Assembly: GCA_003105035.1 (NCBI GenBank)
Contig: PQAL01000033.1
Span: forward strand, 79,613 to 143,612
Direction of reading: 5' to 3'
Origin: Anaerolineales bacterium
GTDB lineage: Bacteria > Chloroflexota > Anaerolineae > Anaerolineales > UBA4823
Length of the DNA stretch: 64,000 nt
Under the pieces are notes generated by a model. The model did not search any database. It saw only the letters and a program-made list of their open reading frames with translations, and was not told the DNA's origin. This document shows positions 26,041 through 35,391 of this stretch, piece by piece; the stretch's first letter is position 1; each line of letters begins with the position of its first letter. Position numbers and translations under genes: made by a program.

Positions 26041-26067
26041 GAGGGTCTGGTATTGAGCCAGACCCTC
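26041..26067 (+). terminator. Perfect 10-bp hairpin after Yip1 paralogue 1
   Basis: GAGGGTCTGG and CCAGACCCTC pair perfectly around a 7-nt loop, 18 bases after the stop codon. There is an A-rich stretch before the stem but no T-run after it, so it may be a weak intrinsic terminator or an mRNA-stabilising stem. Confidence 0.5.
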
Positions 26068-26337
26068 AGCATATAACATATAGGGGGAGATCATTCTCGA
26101 TAATCTCAATAGGACGGTGATCTGGATCAATGAGCGTTCAGCCTTGGATTTGCTCATCGGGTGGCATCGAAAACTTGCCAGGCTCTACTCTCATATATTA
26201 TGACGATAACAAACCAAAAGGTGGTTCCAATAACGGAAACATTGCCTGGCTTCCGCTTTTATGAGAGCATCACATCACACGTTATCACAACCGGACGATG
26301 AAAGACTCGAAGCTGTATCAGTGAGGAGATTATTTGT

Positions 26338-27051
26338 ATGGCTGAGACACAGCCAGTAAATTATCTATCCGAAACGATGCTAGATAGGAAATGGCACGAG
26401 ATATGGCTAGATGTGTGGCTCCATCCTGGAGAAGCGTCTTTTGGAAACATGCTGACAGAGCGCAATCACAGCCCTGGAAGAGCGATCCTGTGGGTTACAG
26501 TTACATCCCTCATCTTTGGAGTGGTAGGATCATTGTTCTTTCCTTCCATGTATCTTGATCTCTTCACCCAGCTATTTAATCTCAACTTGTTTGCTGGAAC
26601 CAGGGATTTCAAGCTTTGGTTGTCTGGTGTCTGTTTTCTAGTTTCCTCTCCAATCCTTGGCATACTTTCATTGGTGCTCTCAAGCGGCGCTTACCACCTA
26701 GCATCCAGATTGTTCAAGAGCAGGGGAGCGTGGAGCAACCTTGCGTTCTGTATGGGCGCGGTTCATGCTCCCTTTACCATCATAAGTGGTCTCATATCGA
26801 TCCCGAGAATTATTTTCGGTAATGACCAATCGACGATATCACTTTTAAATTGTATCTTCTCGTTATTGTCACTGACTGTCTTTATCTATACGATAGTTTT
26901 ATTTACCAATGCCATCCGCGCGGCGGAGAAGGTTGGGACGGGGCAGGCAGTCTTAACCATCTTTATCGTGTTGCTTGTTCAAATCTTCCTGGGTATCTGC
27001 TTCGGCCTGTTAATCGTCCTCCCGGTGATCAGTAGCACACCATATCGGTGA
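26338..27051 (+). CDS. Yip1 family membrane protein (paralogue 2)
   Basis: A 237-residue protein aligned end to end with the preceding Yip1 gene: WHEIWLDVWLHPGEASFGNML, then SRGAWSNLAFCMGAVHAPFTIISG and NAIRAAEKVGTGQAVLTIF. The most conserved parts are the N-terminal helix entry and the amphipathic AW(S)xL/F segment. It is AT-richer than its partner, so the duplication is probably old or one copy was acquired. GAGGAG precedes the ATG. The genes are separated by 315 bases with their own hairpin, so they may be regulated separately. Confidence 0.8.
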   Translation: MAETQPVNYLSETMLDRKWHEIWLDVWLHPGEASFGNMLTERNHSPGRAILWVTVTSLIFGVVGSLFFPSMYLDLFTQLFNLNLFAGTRDFKLWLSGVCFLVSSPILGILSLVLSSGAYHLASRLFKSRGAWSNLAFCMGAVHAPFTIISGLISIPRIIFGNDQSTISLLNCIFSLLSLTVFIYTIVLFTNAIRAAEKVGTGQAVLTIFIVLLVQIFLGICFGLLIVLPVISSTPYR

Positions 27052-27086
27052 ATAAGCAGTGCAAAGAAAATTCTGCGCCGTATCAC

Positions 27087-27755
27087 TTACAGGAGAGATT
27101 TCCAGGAGAACGGTTCGCCGTGACCGGGGTAGACCATATTTATCGGTAGAGCTTTGAGGCGGGTAAAGCTGGCTTCACCGGCAGGCTTGTCATACATCAT
27201 CGAGTTCAGCGTGGGGTGGTCGCGGGCGTTATTGAACAGGTCCCCGCAAAACAGCTCACCTGAAGCGGTGAGAAAACACAATGAACCGGTCGAATGCCCT
27301 GGGGTGTTGAGGGCGGTGGCTTCCAGCCCGTATTTTGCCAGTGAAGCATTATCTTCCAAAAGGATATCGGGTTTACATTGCTCTTTTTCACCCAGGCGGG
27401 CAATCAAGGGGATCAGCTTTTTCATCAAGCCATTTTTGATCTTGCGGTTCCAGAACATATCGCCGTTTTCCAGCATTCCGGCATCTCCGGCGTGCATGGC
27501 GATCGGCACGTGGTACTTATCGCGCAGGTAGCGTGCGTTCCCGGTATGGTCGAAATCACCATGGGTGAGCAGGATGAGCTTGAGGTCGCCAGGCTGGCAG
27601 CACAGGTGCTGCAGGGCGTTCTCAAGCTGGTCCCGGGCATTGGTCATGCCGGTATCAACCAGGTAGCAGCCACCATCGCTATGAACCAGAAAGCTGTTCA
27701 CATAGCTGAGCTTGAGCGGCAGTGGCAGGCGGATAGTTGAGACTTTTATGGTCAT
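27087..27755 (-). CDS. MBL-fold metallo-hydrolase
   Basis: A 222-residue metallo-beta-lactamase-fold hydrolase. The metal-binding motif THGDFDHTGN has His65, Asp67, Asp69 and His70. The later ligands are in ATALNTPGHSTGS, LFCGDLF and VYPGHGEPF. The set matches glyoxalase II/RNase Z-like general hydrolases. The substrate is unknown. AAGGAG precedes the ATG. The gene ends convergently with Yip1 paralogue 2, 35 bases away. Confidence 0.88.
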   Translation of the reverse strand: MTIKVSTIRLPLPLKLSYVNSFLVHSDGGCYLVDTGMTNARDQLENALQHLCCQPGDLKLILLTHGDFDHTGNARYLRDKYHVPIAMHAGDAGMLENGDMFWNRKIKNGLMKKLIPLIARLGEKEQCKPDILLEDNASLAKYGLEATALNTPGHSTGSLCFLTASGELFCGDLFNNARDHPTLNSMMYDKPAGEASFTRLKALPINMVYPGHGEPFSWKSLL

Positions 27756-27844
27756 TACGGCTCCTTTTCTTCCCTAATAAGTACCCACATGCGATTTTAC
27801 CGTAATTTAACGTCCGCCAGGAATTACCTGCCAGATACGGCTGC

Positions 27845-28927
27845 TTAGCGGATGAGCTCCAGCTTTTTATCCAGGAAATTTGCATAATGTTGAGCAGCAT
27901 CCTGTAACTGATCCAGTTCAGCCTTAGCCAACGGTTGGAAGGGGCTGAGTTCGATGATCACGCGATCCCCCTTGAGGGTGCGCATCCAGGTCCCCACCAC
28001 TTGGCCATCTTTGAGCAGGATAGGCCAGAAAATGCCCCGATTGGAAATATCCTTCATATGCTGCTCGATGCCAGCTGGGAAGGATGCACCCCGTTCTGCA
28101 TAGCTGATGAGCAATTCGTCATATGTGGGCAGCAGGATCGGGTTAACCTGGGTGGCTCTCACGCTTTCCACATGGCGAGGCAACCAGTAGGTGACTCCAT
28201 CGATCACCTCCGTCGTGAAATCCTGCTTCACCGACTCCAGGGCTTGCTTCACTTCACTGGCAGGCAAACCAGACCACCAGGAAAAATCTTGCTGGGTGGC
28301 CGGGTAGCGGCTGGTGAAGTAACGCCTGGCGAGTTCGGCCAGGGCCGCCTCCCGGATCAGCCGCCTGGCCAGTGGCACGCGTTCGGAGAGCAGGGCATAA
28401 GTGGCCTTGCCGCCCTGGGTGGCGCCACTGCAGATGATCTCGTCCAGCTCGGCACGCATAAACAGGTGCGAAGCGCGGTTCTCATCTGTGCGAATCCCTG
28501 CCTGCTGCAAGGCGGCGATCAGCTCATTTCTGGTGCGCGACTGCCCCCCAGCCAAAGCTTTCTCGAGGGTGGCATTGCTTCGAGAAAACACATCTTTGGT
28601 CAGCTCCAGCTGCTTCTCACGGGCGGTCTCACCTGCCATGACCCACCTTGCGGTGAGGTCCAGCATCCAATAGATATCCTGGGCAGCCACGAAATGCCAG
28701 GTTGGCCGCAGCACATGCAGGCGTAGAATCTCAGCCCTGGTGATAGCGGCCTCGACCATTTTTTCAGTGGATCCTGGGATGCGCACACCGACTGCCCATT
28801 TGGCCATGGGGAAATCCTGGGCCTGCATGGCAACCATGTAGCTGACCAGCTCAACCGGACTGGTGTAACGTGGCTGGACGAGCTGCTGGCTAAACAGGCG
28901 CTGGATTTTAATCTCACGATGGTTCAT
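27845..28927 (-). CDS. Winged-helix DNA-binding domain protein (HTH_42 / AlkX-like)
   Basis: A 360-residue protein beginning IKIQRLFSQQLVQPRYTSPVELVSYMVAMQAQDFPMAKWAVGVR and continuing LHVLRPTWHFVAAQDIYWMLDL, typical of the PF06224 winged-helix family. Related AlkZ/YcaQ proteins are DNA glycosylases for interstrand cross-links, but many family members lack the catalytic QxQ or its equivalent. Here MQAQDFP retains a Q-x-Q pattern (residues 34-36). A DNA repair role is possible and untested. The Shine-Dalgarno is weak. Confidence 0.78.
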   Translation of the reverse strand: MNHREIKIQRLFSQQLVQPRYTSPVELVSYMVAMQAQDFPMAKWAVGVRIPGSTEKMVEAAITRAEILRLHVLRPTWHFVAAQDIYWMLDLTARWVMAGETAREKQLELTKDVFSRSNATLEKALAGGQSRTRNELIAALQQAGIRTDENRASHLFMRAELDEIICSGATQGGKATYALLSERVPLARRLIREAALAELARRYFTSRYPATQQDFSWWSGLPASEVKQALESVKQDFTTEVIDGVTYWLPRHVESVRATQVNPILLPTYDELLISYAERGASFPAGIEQHMKDISNRGIFWPILLKDGQVVGTWMRTLKGDRVIIELSPFQPLAKAELDQLQDAAQHYANFLDKKLELIR

Positions 28928-29101
28928 TATCTTTATGTCGCAGCATTATTTCCTGCCATCACTTTCCCCGGTAGACAATTATAACTTCAAGATACTTCCC
29001 TTCGGCCAAGGATTTAAAATTATCGATCCAGCACCAGCAAAAAAGGAGCAGTTACCCCCCAGCTTTTGCTGATATTTTGAGAAGTTGGGAGATGAACCTG
29101 G

Positions 29102-30007
29102 CTATGGCTGCTTTTCCAGCTCCATGGCCAGGGCGATACCACCCAGCACACCTGAGCGATATCCAAGGCCAGGCGGGACGATGTACTCGTCCAGCGGGCC
29201 TGTCAAAGTGGGGTGGTTCAGGTAATTGTTGAGCAGGCTGGAGACCTTATGGCGAACCAGGTCGAAGAGAAAGAGCCGGTGCATCACCCCTCCCCCCACA
29301 ACGATCTTCTTGGGCGGAAAAGTAAAGATATAGTTCACCAGGGCATAGGCGATATACCCGGCTTCGATTTCCCAGAATGGATCCTGGTCGGCGAGGGACT
29401 CTGGGAACTGGTTGAAGCGCTTGTGGATGGCTGGCCCATTTGCCAGGCCTTCGAAGCAATCGCCATGGTATGGGCAGGAACCTGGGAAGGGGTCACGCTG
29501 GCGGTTGTGGGGGATGTATACATGCCCCATCTCGAGGCTGACCAGGCCGCGAAGTGGTTTACCGTTGAGGATATAGCTCCCACCGATGCCGGTACCCACA
29601 GTCAGATACAACGAGGGGTCGATGCCCCGGCTGGCACCCCAGCGGTATTCTCCCAGGGCAGAGGCGGCCACATCCATGTCGATGGCGATAGGTACCTTCA
29701 GCTCACCTTGCAGGATTCCCAGGATGTTGGTAAACGCCCAATTGGGTTTGGGCGTGGTGGTGATGTAGCCAAAGGTGGGCGAGCTGGGGTCGGTGTCTAC
29801 CGGGCCGAAGGAGCCAAGCCCAATGCTTTTTATGCGTTGAGCCTTGATGTAGGGGGTGAAGAAGGCACATACCTGCTCGAGAGTCTCCTGCGGGGTGGTG
29901 GTGACAAAGCGGACCTCGTCGATGGTGGAGCCAGGATCGCTGGCCACCATGCAAATGAACTTGGTCCCCCCACCTTCAATACCACCATAGAACTGGCCTG
30001 TGCTCAT
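29102..30007 (-). CDS. ROK family sugar kinase, fructokinase-like
   Basis: A 301-residue ROK kinase. GGIEGGGTKFICMV is the N-terminal phosphate loop. IDMDVAASALGE contains the catalytic Asp112. The zinc site is His162, Cys178, His181 and Cys184, spread over EMGHVYIP and CPYHGDCFEG. GLANGPA and the C-terminal GYRSGVLGGIALA are conserved too. The sequence pattern matches the fructokinase subgroup, which phosphorylates fructose with ATP, though mannose or glucose cannot be excluded. GGAGGATCTC precedes the ATG. No transporter or other sugar gene is adjacent. Confidence 0.88.
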   Translation of the reverse strand: MSTGQFYGGIEGGGTKFICMVASDPGSTIDEVRFVTTTPQETLEQVCAFFTPYIKAQRIKSIGLGSFGPVDTDPSSPTFGYITTTPKPNWAFTNILGILQGELKVPIAIDMDVAASALGEYRWGASRGIDPSLYLTVGTGIGGSYILNGKPLRGLVSLEMGHVYIPHNRQRDPFPGSCPYHGDCFEGLANGPAIHKRFNQFPESLADQDPFWEIEAGYIAYALVNYIFTFPPKKIVVGGGVMHRLFLFDLVRHKVSSLLNNYLNHPTLTGPLDEYIVPPGLGYRSGVLGGIALAMELEKQP

Positions 30008-30274
30008 TGAGATCCTCCATGATGCCCTAGATGTTCGGTAAAGCGGGTTGTAAGCTGTATCCTGCGTACCTTAGGGATTTTTTTCATCTGAATTATATAA
30101 TAGAACGCAGATTAGTTGAGAATGACGCGGATTACAGCAGGCTAAGAAGCAGAGGCAGCTCAGGGTTGCGATCATAAATCCCTTGGGGTGCCTCACAGTC
30201 CAAAGGTGAGGTCTACCGCGGAGGGCGTGGACTGGATAGGATTGATTGGTTTAGCGGGGTCGATGAGGCGTGGG

Positions 30275-30676
30275 CTACTGGCTGGATTCAACCCCTTGGG
30301 GTTGTGTGGTTACCCTGGGTCGAAAATACCATTTGCGGTCGAGAATGAGCAGCACCACCGGGACAATGTTGAGGGCCAGCACAACCAGGTCTGCCACACC
30401 TACATCATCCAGAATGGTCAACGTGGCGGTCAATAAAAAGAACGCCAGGGTGAGATAATAGGCAATGCGATTGCCCCGCAACAAGAAAATCCACAGACCG
30501 AGCAGGATGAGAGCCATAAGAATGGATATGGTCGCCATGATGCCCTTCATCAGCGGGGGGACCGGGAGGGCTGGATGGGCATTCACGGCGATGATGATGC
30601 CAAGGATAAGCCAGATGAGAGTATTCAGCAGGATCAACACTGCGGTCAGGGTCACAGTCCAGGGACGATGATTCAT
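30275..30676 (-). CDS. Small membrane protein with four helices, unknown
   Basis: 133 residues with four clear transmembrane segments (about 9-31, 45-66, 72-88 and 95-112), ending in a short basic tail. AAAGGA precedes the ATG at good spacing. No family is recognised. Confidence 0.65.
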   Translation of the reverse strand: MNHRPWTVTLTAVLILLNTLIWLILGIIIAVNAHPALPVPPLMKGIMATISILMALILLGLWIFLLRGNRIAYYLTLAFFLLTATLTILDDVGVADLVVLALNIVPVVLLILDRKWYFRPRVTTQPQGVESSQ

Positions 30677-31028
30677 GGGTTATCCTTTCTTCAAGCCAGT
30701 AATTCAACCGTAATTCTTGTGGGTTAACCGAGCCACTCAAGAGCCTGGGAGCAGATCGCTTCCCGGCGCTTCGTAAATCCATTGGTTCCGGGTCGTTTGA
30801 GGTAGCGCTCGCTAAATAAGTATTTCTCATTGATTCGATCAAGTGTGTTAACCAGGGAATTTGAAGCAAGATTCACCTTTAGCTCCATGGCATCGCCAGA
30901 TGAGAAAAACATTGGGGAATGCCGGTCACTTGCCTGACCTATTATCGCCGAAACTCACGTAGAATTTCCAATTTCGTTATCCAAATTATAACGCCAGAAA
31001 TTTAGGATGATTGTATTGCCTGGATATG
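30677..31028. other. Gene-poor region with one doubtful minus-strand frame
   Basis: A frame of about 60 codons at 30724-30912 on the minus strand ends SERYLKRPGTNGFTKRREAI and has no Shine-Dalgarno. It could be the eroded end of a gene, but no family is recognised. Otherwise nothing is seen. Confidence 0.3.
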
Positions 31029-32228
31029 CTACGCTACCAGCCTTGTTTTACTTTCCCCTTTACCAGCAGGCGGTTCAAGCAGGCCCTGGTAAAGCTGCTC
31101 ATACTTCACAAAGGTGACGGTTTCGTCGTGCTCCGCAGCAATTTCCAGCGAAGCCCAGCCCATCCTGGAGCGTTCTGCTGCATTACCCAGGATATGGAGG
31201 ATCGCACCACCATACTCAGCCTCATCTGTGGGGTCAACCAGGTAACCATTCACTCCGTGATGGACCAGCTCCGGCAACGCAGCCGAGTTTGCCGCCACAA
31301 TGGGGATACCCGTCGCCACAGCTTGCAGGGCAGGAATGCTTTGCACTTCCACCATGGAAGGAATGGTAAACAGGTCGCAGGCGCGATATATGGCCGGAAG
31401 ATCCCCTTCAGGGAGGTAACCCAGCAGGTGGATATTCTGTTCCAACTCCAGTTTTTTGATGAGACTTCTCAATCTTTGATGCTCACTGCCTCGCCCCACC
31501 ACCAGTAAATGGGCATCCATCTGGTCGCAGACCACCCGCATGGCTTTCAACAGCAAGTCAAGGCGCTTATCTTTCATCAGGCGTCCAACGGACAGGAGTC
31601 TAGGTGAAGGGGGCAGGTGATACCGCTCCACGATGTTTTCGTTCACCTCTTTTTCAGTGCAATAGCGCTGGATGTTCACTCCGTTGGAAATTACCGTCGT
31701 AGCTGGTTGCAGCCCATGGGCTTTAAAAGCCTGTTCATGGGTGCGGGTGCAGAAAACCACATGCTGGTAGCGGTTCAAATTTCCCAGGTAATAATTCCAC
31801 ATCAGGTTGTCTATCCCGGTTTCGAAAGCACCCAGGCGAGTGAATTGGGTGAAGAAGGATGGCAGGGTATAGCAAGACGTGATCACACGGGTGGACGGCG
31901 GGCAGCGCAGCCTGGAAAGCAGGATACCCTGGTAAGCGTTATCATGGGTGTGGATAACACCAGGTTGGAAACGGTCAATCAGCCGATGTAAGGTACTGGG
32001 TAGGCTGAAGGGCATGGGGCCTTCCCACCAGAATGGATTGGGAATGCCCAGAATACGATGAACATGCACACCCTGGTCTTCAGCTTGGTAAGGTAGGTGC
32101 TTCTCGCTGGCGGTGACGACCAGCACGGCGTGGCCGCGCTCAGCCATCGCCCGGGCAATCTTTTGCACGACGAGTGTCACCCCACTCAGCGTGGGTGGGT
32201 AGCCATGGCTTAATAGCATGAGGCGCAT
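31029..32228 (-). CDS. Glycosyltransferase family 4 protein
   Basis: A 399-residue GT-B enzyme. The N-terminal MRLMLLSHGYPPTLSGVTLVVQKIARAMAERGH is the acceptor-side Rossmann domain. VISNGVNIQRY, LLSVGRLMKDKRLDLLLKAM and VVGRGSEHQRL form the hinge and donor side. IPSMVEVQSIPALQAVATGIPIVA is the nucleotide-sugar site, although the usual E-x-F/Y-G-x-x-x-x-E reads as SMVEVQSIPALQ (Glu present). The ATG at 32228 was chosen because GGTGAT lies just upstream; a TTG at 32249 is less likely. The sugar and acceptor are unknown. Divergent from the DUF169 gene. Confidence 0.87.
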   Translation of the reverse strand: MRLMLLSHGYPPTLSGVTLVVQKIARAMAERGHAVLVVTASEKHLPYQAEDQGVHVHRILGIPNPFWWEGPMPFSLPSTLHRLIDRFQPGVIHTHDNAYQGILLSRLRCPPSTRVITSCYTLPSFFTQFTRLGAFETGIDNLMWNYYLGNLNRYQHVVFCTRTHEQAFKAHGLQPATTVISNGVNIQRYCTEKEVNENIVERYHLPPSPRLLSVGRLMKDKRLDLLLKAMRVVCDQMDAHLLVVGRGSEHQRLRSLIKKLELEQNIHLLGYLPEGDLPAIYRACDLFTIPSMVEVQSIPALQAVATGIPIVAANSAALPELVHHGVNGYLVDPTDEAEYGGAILHILGNAAERSRMGWASLEIAAEHDETVTFVKYEQLYQGLLEPPAGKGESKTRLVA

Positions 32229-32456
32229 TACATCACCAGCGGATATCAAGACAGGAAACGTTGGTTAATGTCATACTGATCATTCACCTGGAAGACCAAA
32301 GAAAGTCACCTGGTATGAGGTTGCATTTGAGGATATTAAGCCGCCTGTCATCACCGGTTGCCTGGCCCGCCTGGGACCGTTGACAATGCGATTATACCTG
32401 AAGCGCTATTCTTTCTGAATCGCAATATAATCAATTCATCCAGAAAGGACCTAATT

Positions 32457-33203
32457 ATGGACATGGATAATCAAAATCACTTCATCAGCCAGTGGCGCAA
32501 GTACTTCAGCTCAGCAGAGCTGCCGATCACGTATTATTATTCTAACCAGGTGAGCGATGAGGATTCAGGTGCCAGCCAGGTGGTGGATCGTTGCTTAATC
32601 GCCAATTTAAGACGGGTGAGAGAGGGTTTCCCATTTGTCTATGAAGCTAAAACCCAGGGGTGTGCGGGTGGGAAACGTTACAGCGGTTTCAGCCAGTCCT
32701 TGCGACCCAGATTCGAATATTTCCTGTCCTGTGGGATTCCAGGTGAGCTCGAAGGTGAGCGCTATAAGCGTGACCCCGATCTGGTCAGCCAGTACTTGCT
32801 CCAGCACCCACCATTTGAAGCTCCAGCAAGCTACCTGGTCTTTAAGCGTTGGGATAGGCTTACAGAAAATGAAACCCCTCTGGCAGTCGTGTTCTTCGCT
32901 ACCGGGGACGTGTTAAGCGGCCTGTTTGCGCTGGCGAATTACGATATGCTCGAGCCAGATGGGGTGATCACACCCATGGGGGCAGGCTGCGCTTCGATCA
33001 TCGGGTATGCACTTGAGCAGGCAGGGGCTGCCCACCCGCGCTGTGTGTTGGGGATGTTCGATGTCTCCGTTCGTCCCCACGTCGGCAAGGATGAGCTGAC
33101 CTTTGCAATCCCTTTCCAGCGCTTTATACAGCTGGTGAATTATATGGATGAGAGTTTCTTGATTACCAGTTCATGGGACAAGGTCAGGGCACGGCTTACC
33201 TGA
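32457..33203 (+). CDS. DUF169 family protein (COG2043)
   Basis: A 248-residue protein of the DUF169 family, found in many anaerobes and archaea. Typical features are the early LPITYYYSN, then CLIANLRRVREGFPFVYEAKTQGCAGGKRYSGF with three conserved cysteines, the central RWDRL..ETPLAVVFFATGDVLSGLFALANYD, and GAGCASIIGYAL. Conserved cysteines suggest metal or redox binding, but the function is unknown. The start at 32457 has AAAGGA; the upstream frame lacks a ribosome site. A strong terminator follows. Confidence 0.85.
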   Translation: MDMDNQNHFISQWRKYFSSAELPITYYYSNQVSDEDSGASQVVDRCLIANLRRVREGFPFVYEAKTQGCAGGKRYSGFSQSLRPRFEYFLSCGIPGELEGERYKRDPDLVSQYLLQHPPFEAPASYLVFKRWDRLTENETPLAVVFFATGDVLSGLFALANYDMLEPDGVITPMGAGCASIIGYALEQAGAAHPRCVLGMFDVSVRPHVGKDELTFAIPFQRFIQLVNYMDESFLITSSWDKVRARLT

Positions 33204-33223
33204 GTGTATAAAAAAAAAGAAAG

Positions 33224-33269
33224 CACCACTGGGCATCCGTTATTTTGGAGTGAACCCAGTGGTGTTTTT
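33224..33269. terminator. Bidirectional intrinsic terminator
   Basis: CACCACTGGG (33224-33233) and CCCAGTGGTG (33255-33264) pair perfectly around a 21-nt loop. TTTTT follows on the plus strand, and a run of nine A precedes it, giving a T-run for the minus strand. It separates the DUF169 gene from the convergent inhibitor gene and probably serves both. Confidence 0.9.
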
Positions 33270-33293
33270 ATTTATTATTATCTGAGTGTTAAG

Positions 33294-33824
33294 CTATTGC
33301 ACTTCCACGATAATCGTCACTGTCTTCTCAGGCGTTACGCCAGTCTCCCAACCACGTTTATATTCCATTGTCAGCGTGCTCAAGCCACTCTCTGCAGCCT
33401 GGAAGAAAAAGGTTTGTGTGCCAGCTGCGCCGATCACAGGCGTAGATGAGCTCGACGCAGGTTCCTGGTACTGAGGCTCACCCATCTGTACCAGGACTTT
33501 CGGGTCGGAGATGGTAGCATACCAGGCATATCCCGTGGATGGGTTGGATTCAAGTCTGATAGCCATAACCTCCCCCTTCTTAAGCTGCTGGGTGGTGCCG
33601 TCAGCCATGGCATCCAGGGTGACATTGGAGACATCTCCGGAGATGATCGGCAGCATGATCTCATTCCCAGTGGAGTATTCTCCAGCGGGGGTGCCAGCGG
33701 GGGTGCCCTGTGAGGTCTCCCCCGATTGAACGGAAGCTGTGGGGGAGGCGGTTTTGGTCCCACAGCCTGTCAGGGATACACTCATAATAAGGGCGATGAT
33801 AATCAGGCAAATTTTGGTAAACAT
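33294..33824 (-). CDS. Chagasin-like cysteine protease inhibitor (I42), lipoprotein
   Basis: 176 residues. The signal is MFTKICLIIIALIMSVSLTGC with the lipobox Cys at 21, then a Ser/Thr/Gly linker to about 50. The mature domain is an immunoglobulin-like inhibitor of the I42 family. LESNPSTGYAW (91-101) is the first inhibitory loop (NPTTGY). GAAGTQTFFFQAAESG is the middle loop region. YKRGWE (155-160) corresponds to the third loop (RPWE). It would block C1 papain-type proteases outside the cell. No such protease is in the window. A TATAAT on the minus strand at 33905-33900 may be its -10 box. Confidence 0.85.
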   Translation of the reverse strand: MFTKICLIIIALIMSVSLTGCGTKTASPTASVQSGETSQGTPAGTPAGEYSTGNEIMLPIISGDVSNVTLDAMADGTTQQLKKGEVMAIRLESNPSTGYAWYATISDPKVLVQMGEPQYQEPASSSSTPVIGAAGTQTFFFQAAESGLSTLTMEYKRGWETGVTPEKTVTIIVEVQ

Positions 33825-34221
33825 TCTGCTCTCCTTTTTTCTTTTATCGGTATTCGAGCATAAGACGCACTTAGATGCAGCCTTGTTCCGACCATATAAA
33901 TTATAGTGTATTTATGCGATGCTCCTTCAGACGTGATTTTTATTGAGTTTGCGCCAGATATGCAGGTGAATTTTCATCAAGGAACAAATCAAGGGAAGAT
34001 CAATCATTAAAGGCTTCAAAGCTGTAATTTATGTTAATGCGGGTGTAAATAATTTTCAAAGATTCTAATGTAATCCATAGATCACGAAATATGATTGAAA
34101 AGGTGTGAAATTATGTTAGAGTTAAGCGAGCTCCGCTACAGCACTTGTTTGAATGGATTAAGAAGTTGGCGAAGCTTGTTTGATGTGGGATTTTGGGTAT
34201 TAGCAGAAAGGAGTTGGATAT
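33825..34221. other. AT-rich 397-bp intergenic region between divergent genes
   Basis: No gene is supported. It holds the likely start site of the inhibitor gene (TATAAT on the minus strand, 33905-33900). On the right, AAAGGAG lies before the ATG at 34222. The middle has only short frames. Confidence 0.4.
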
Positions 34222-34998
34222 ATGCCGGATGCAGACTTAGTCAAAGAAAATCATGCTTCGTTTGTTGCCCAAATCCTGATGCCACTCCCTGACCACGATT
34301 TCGATCCTACCGAAGCTGCCATCCCATGGATGGAATGCACCGCCCGGGGCTGGAATGTGGCAATCAGCACCGAGCTAGGAAATATCCCACAAGCAGATCA
34401 AAATAAGCTAAAAGGGCCTTTACCAGGGTTGATCAGTGCAAGCGCAACAGCCCGAGAAGCATATAGACAGATGAGCCAAGATGCTGCCTTTCTGCATCCC
34501 ATCCCGTATGCTGAGATTACCCCGACCCAATTTGATGCACTCTTGCTTCCGGGAGGTGATGGATTACGTGTGCGACAGTACCTGGAAAGCAAAATTCTCC
34601 AGGGTAAAGTCCTGCAGTTCTACCTGCAGGATAAAATGATTGGCGCGATATGCCATGGAGTTTTGGTGCTGGCGCGAACACTTGACCCTGAGACCGGTCA
34701 CAGCATTTTGTTCGCGCACAAAGTCACAGCCGTGCCTAAATTACTGGACAGGATGGGATTTAATGTGGACCGCTGGTTTATAAAACATGGATATATCATG
34801 TACTCCAGCTGTGTAGAAGATGAGGTCCGAGCGACTTTACAAAATCCAGCTGATTTTTCCACTGGTAATTTACTTTCACCGTATGTGGTATGTGATGGTA
34901 ACCTGGTTACATCACGCACGTATATGGATGCAGAGGTCTTTGCCAGGCGTTTCGCTAATGCGCTGCAGAAGAAAATGCAACAGCCATCGAGTGGATAA
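34222..34998 (+). CDS. DJ-1/PfpI superfamily protein (class I glutamine amidotransferase-like)
   Basis: A 258-residue protein of the DJ-1/PfpI group. DHDFDPTEAAIPWM has the conserved acidic residue. LLLPGGDG and AICHGVLVLAR (Cys144, His145) form the nucleophile elbow. The inserts around 55-95 make it longer than PfpI (about 170) and like the larger uncharacterised group. Known relatives are deglycases, chaperones or hydratases, and the activity here is open. AGAAAGGAG precedes the ATG. The gene stands alone. Confidence 0.82.
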   Translation: MPDADLVKENHASFVAQILMPLPDHDFDPTEAAIPWMECTARGWNVAISTELGNIPQADQNKLKGPLPGLISASATAREAYRQMSQDAAFLHPIPYAEITPTQFDALLLPGGDGLRVRQYLESKILQGKVLQFYLQDKMIGAICHGVLVLARTLDPETGHSILFAHKVTAVPKLLDRMGFNVDRWFIKHGYIMYSSCVEDEVRATLQNPADFSTGNLLSPYVVCDGNLVTSRTYMDAEVFARRFANALQKKMQQPSSG

Positions 34999-35391
34999 CT
35001 TGGTAGCAAAGAGAATTCTCGTTCGGTTGATTTACATTGCTGCGGTAATCGATACATAACCAGGCAAGTCTTACCGGGATTGAGGTATAAGCATGATAAT
35101 GCAGGGTGATACCATCAAGGAATGATGATCGTTACAAAAGGAATAATAATTTGAAAATACTGCTGATCAGGTGATCACTACGCATGGGACTATTGGGCAA
35201 GGATAATTTCCAATTCCGACAAGGAACCGAGCCGACAAGGTTATCTGGCTTGGGCATGACCTAGACTGGATGTACAAAGCTGGAAAATCGGTGGATATAC
35301 CACAACCGGAGTACTTATCGTCTCAATGATCGAGTGAGAGCCGGTACTCCATTCCGAAGTTCAGTGAGCGAAGAATCTTTGGAGATATTGC
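34999..35391. other. Intergenic region with a possible gene remnant
   Basis: No intact gene. A frame ending at about 35327 reads RADKVIWLGHDLDWMYKAGK followed by a short tail to a stop; it looks protein-like but is not recognised. GGAG about eight bases before 35392 is the ribosome site of the next gene. Confidence 0.3.

Noticed and set aside
27935-30010. Long plus-strand frames opposite the winged-helix and ROK kinase genes
   Set aside because: Shadows of genes with clear family motifs.
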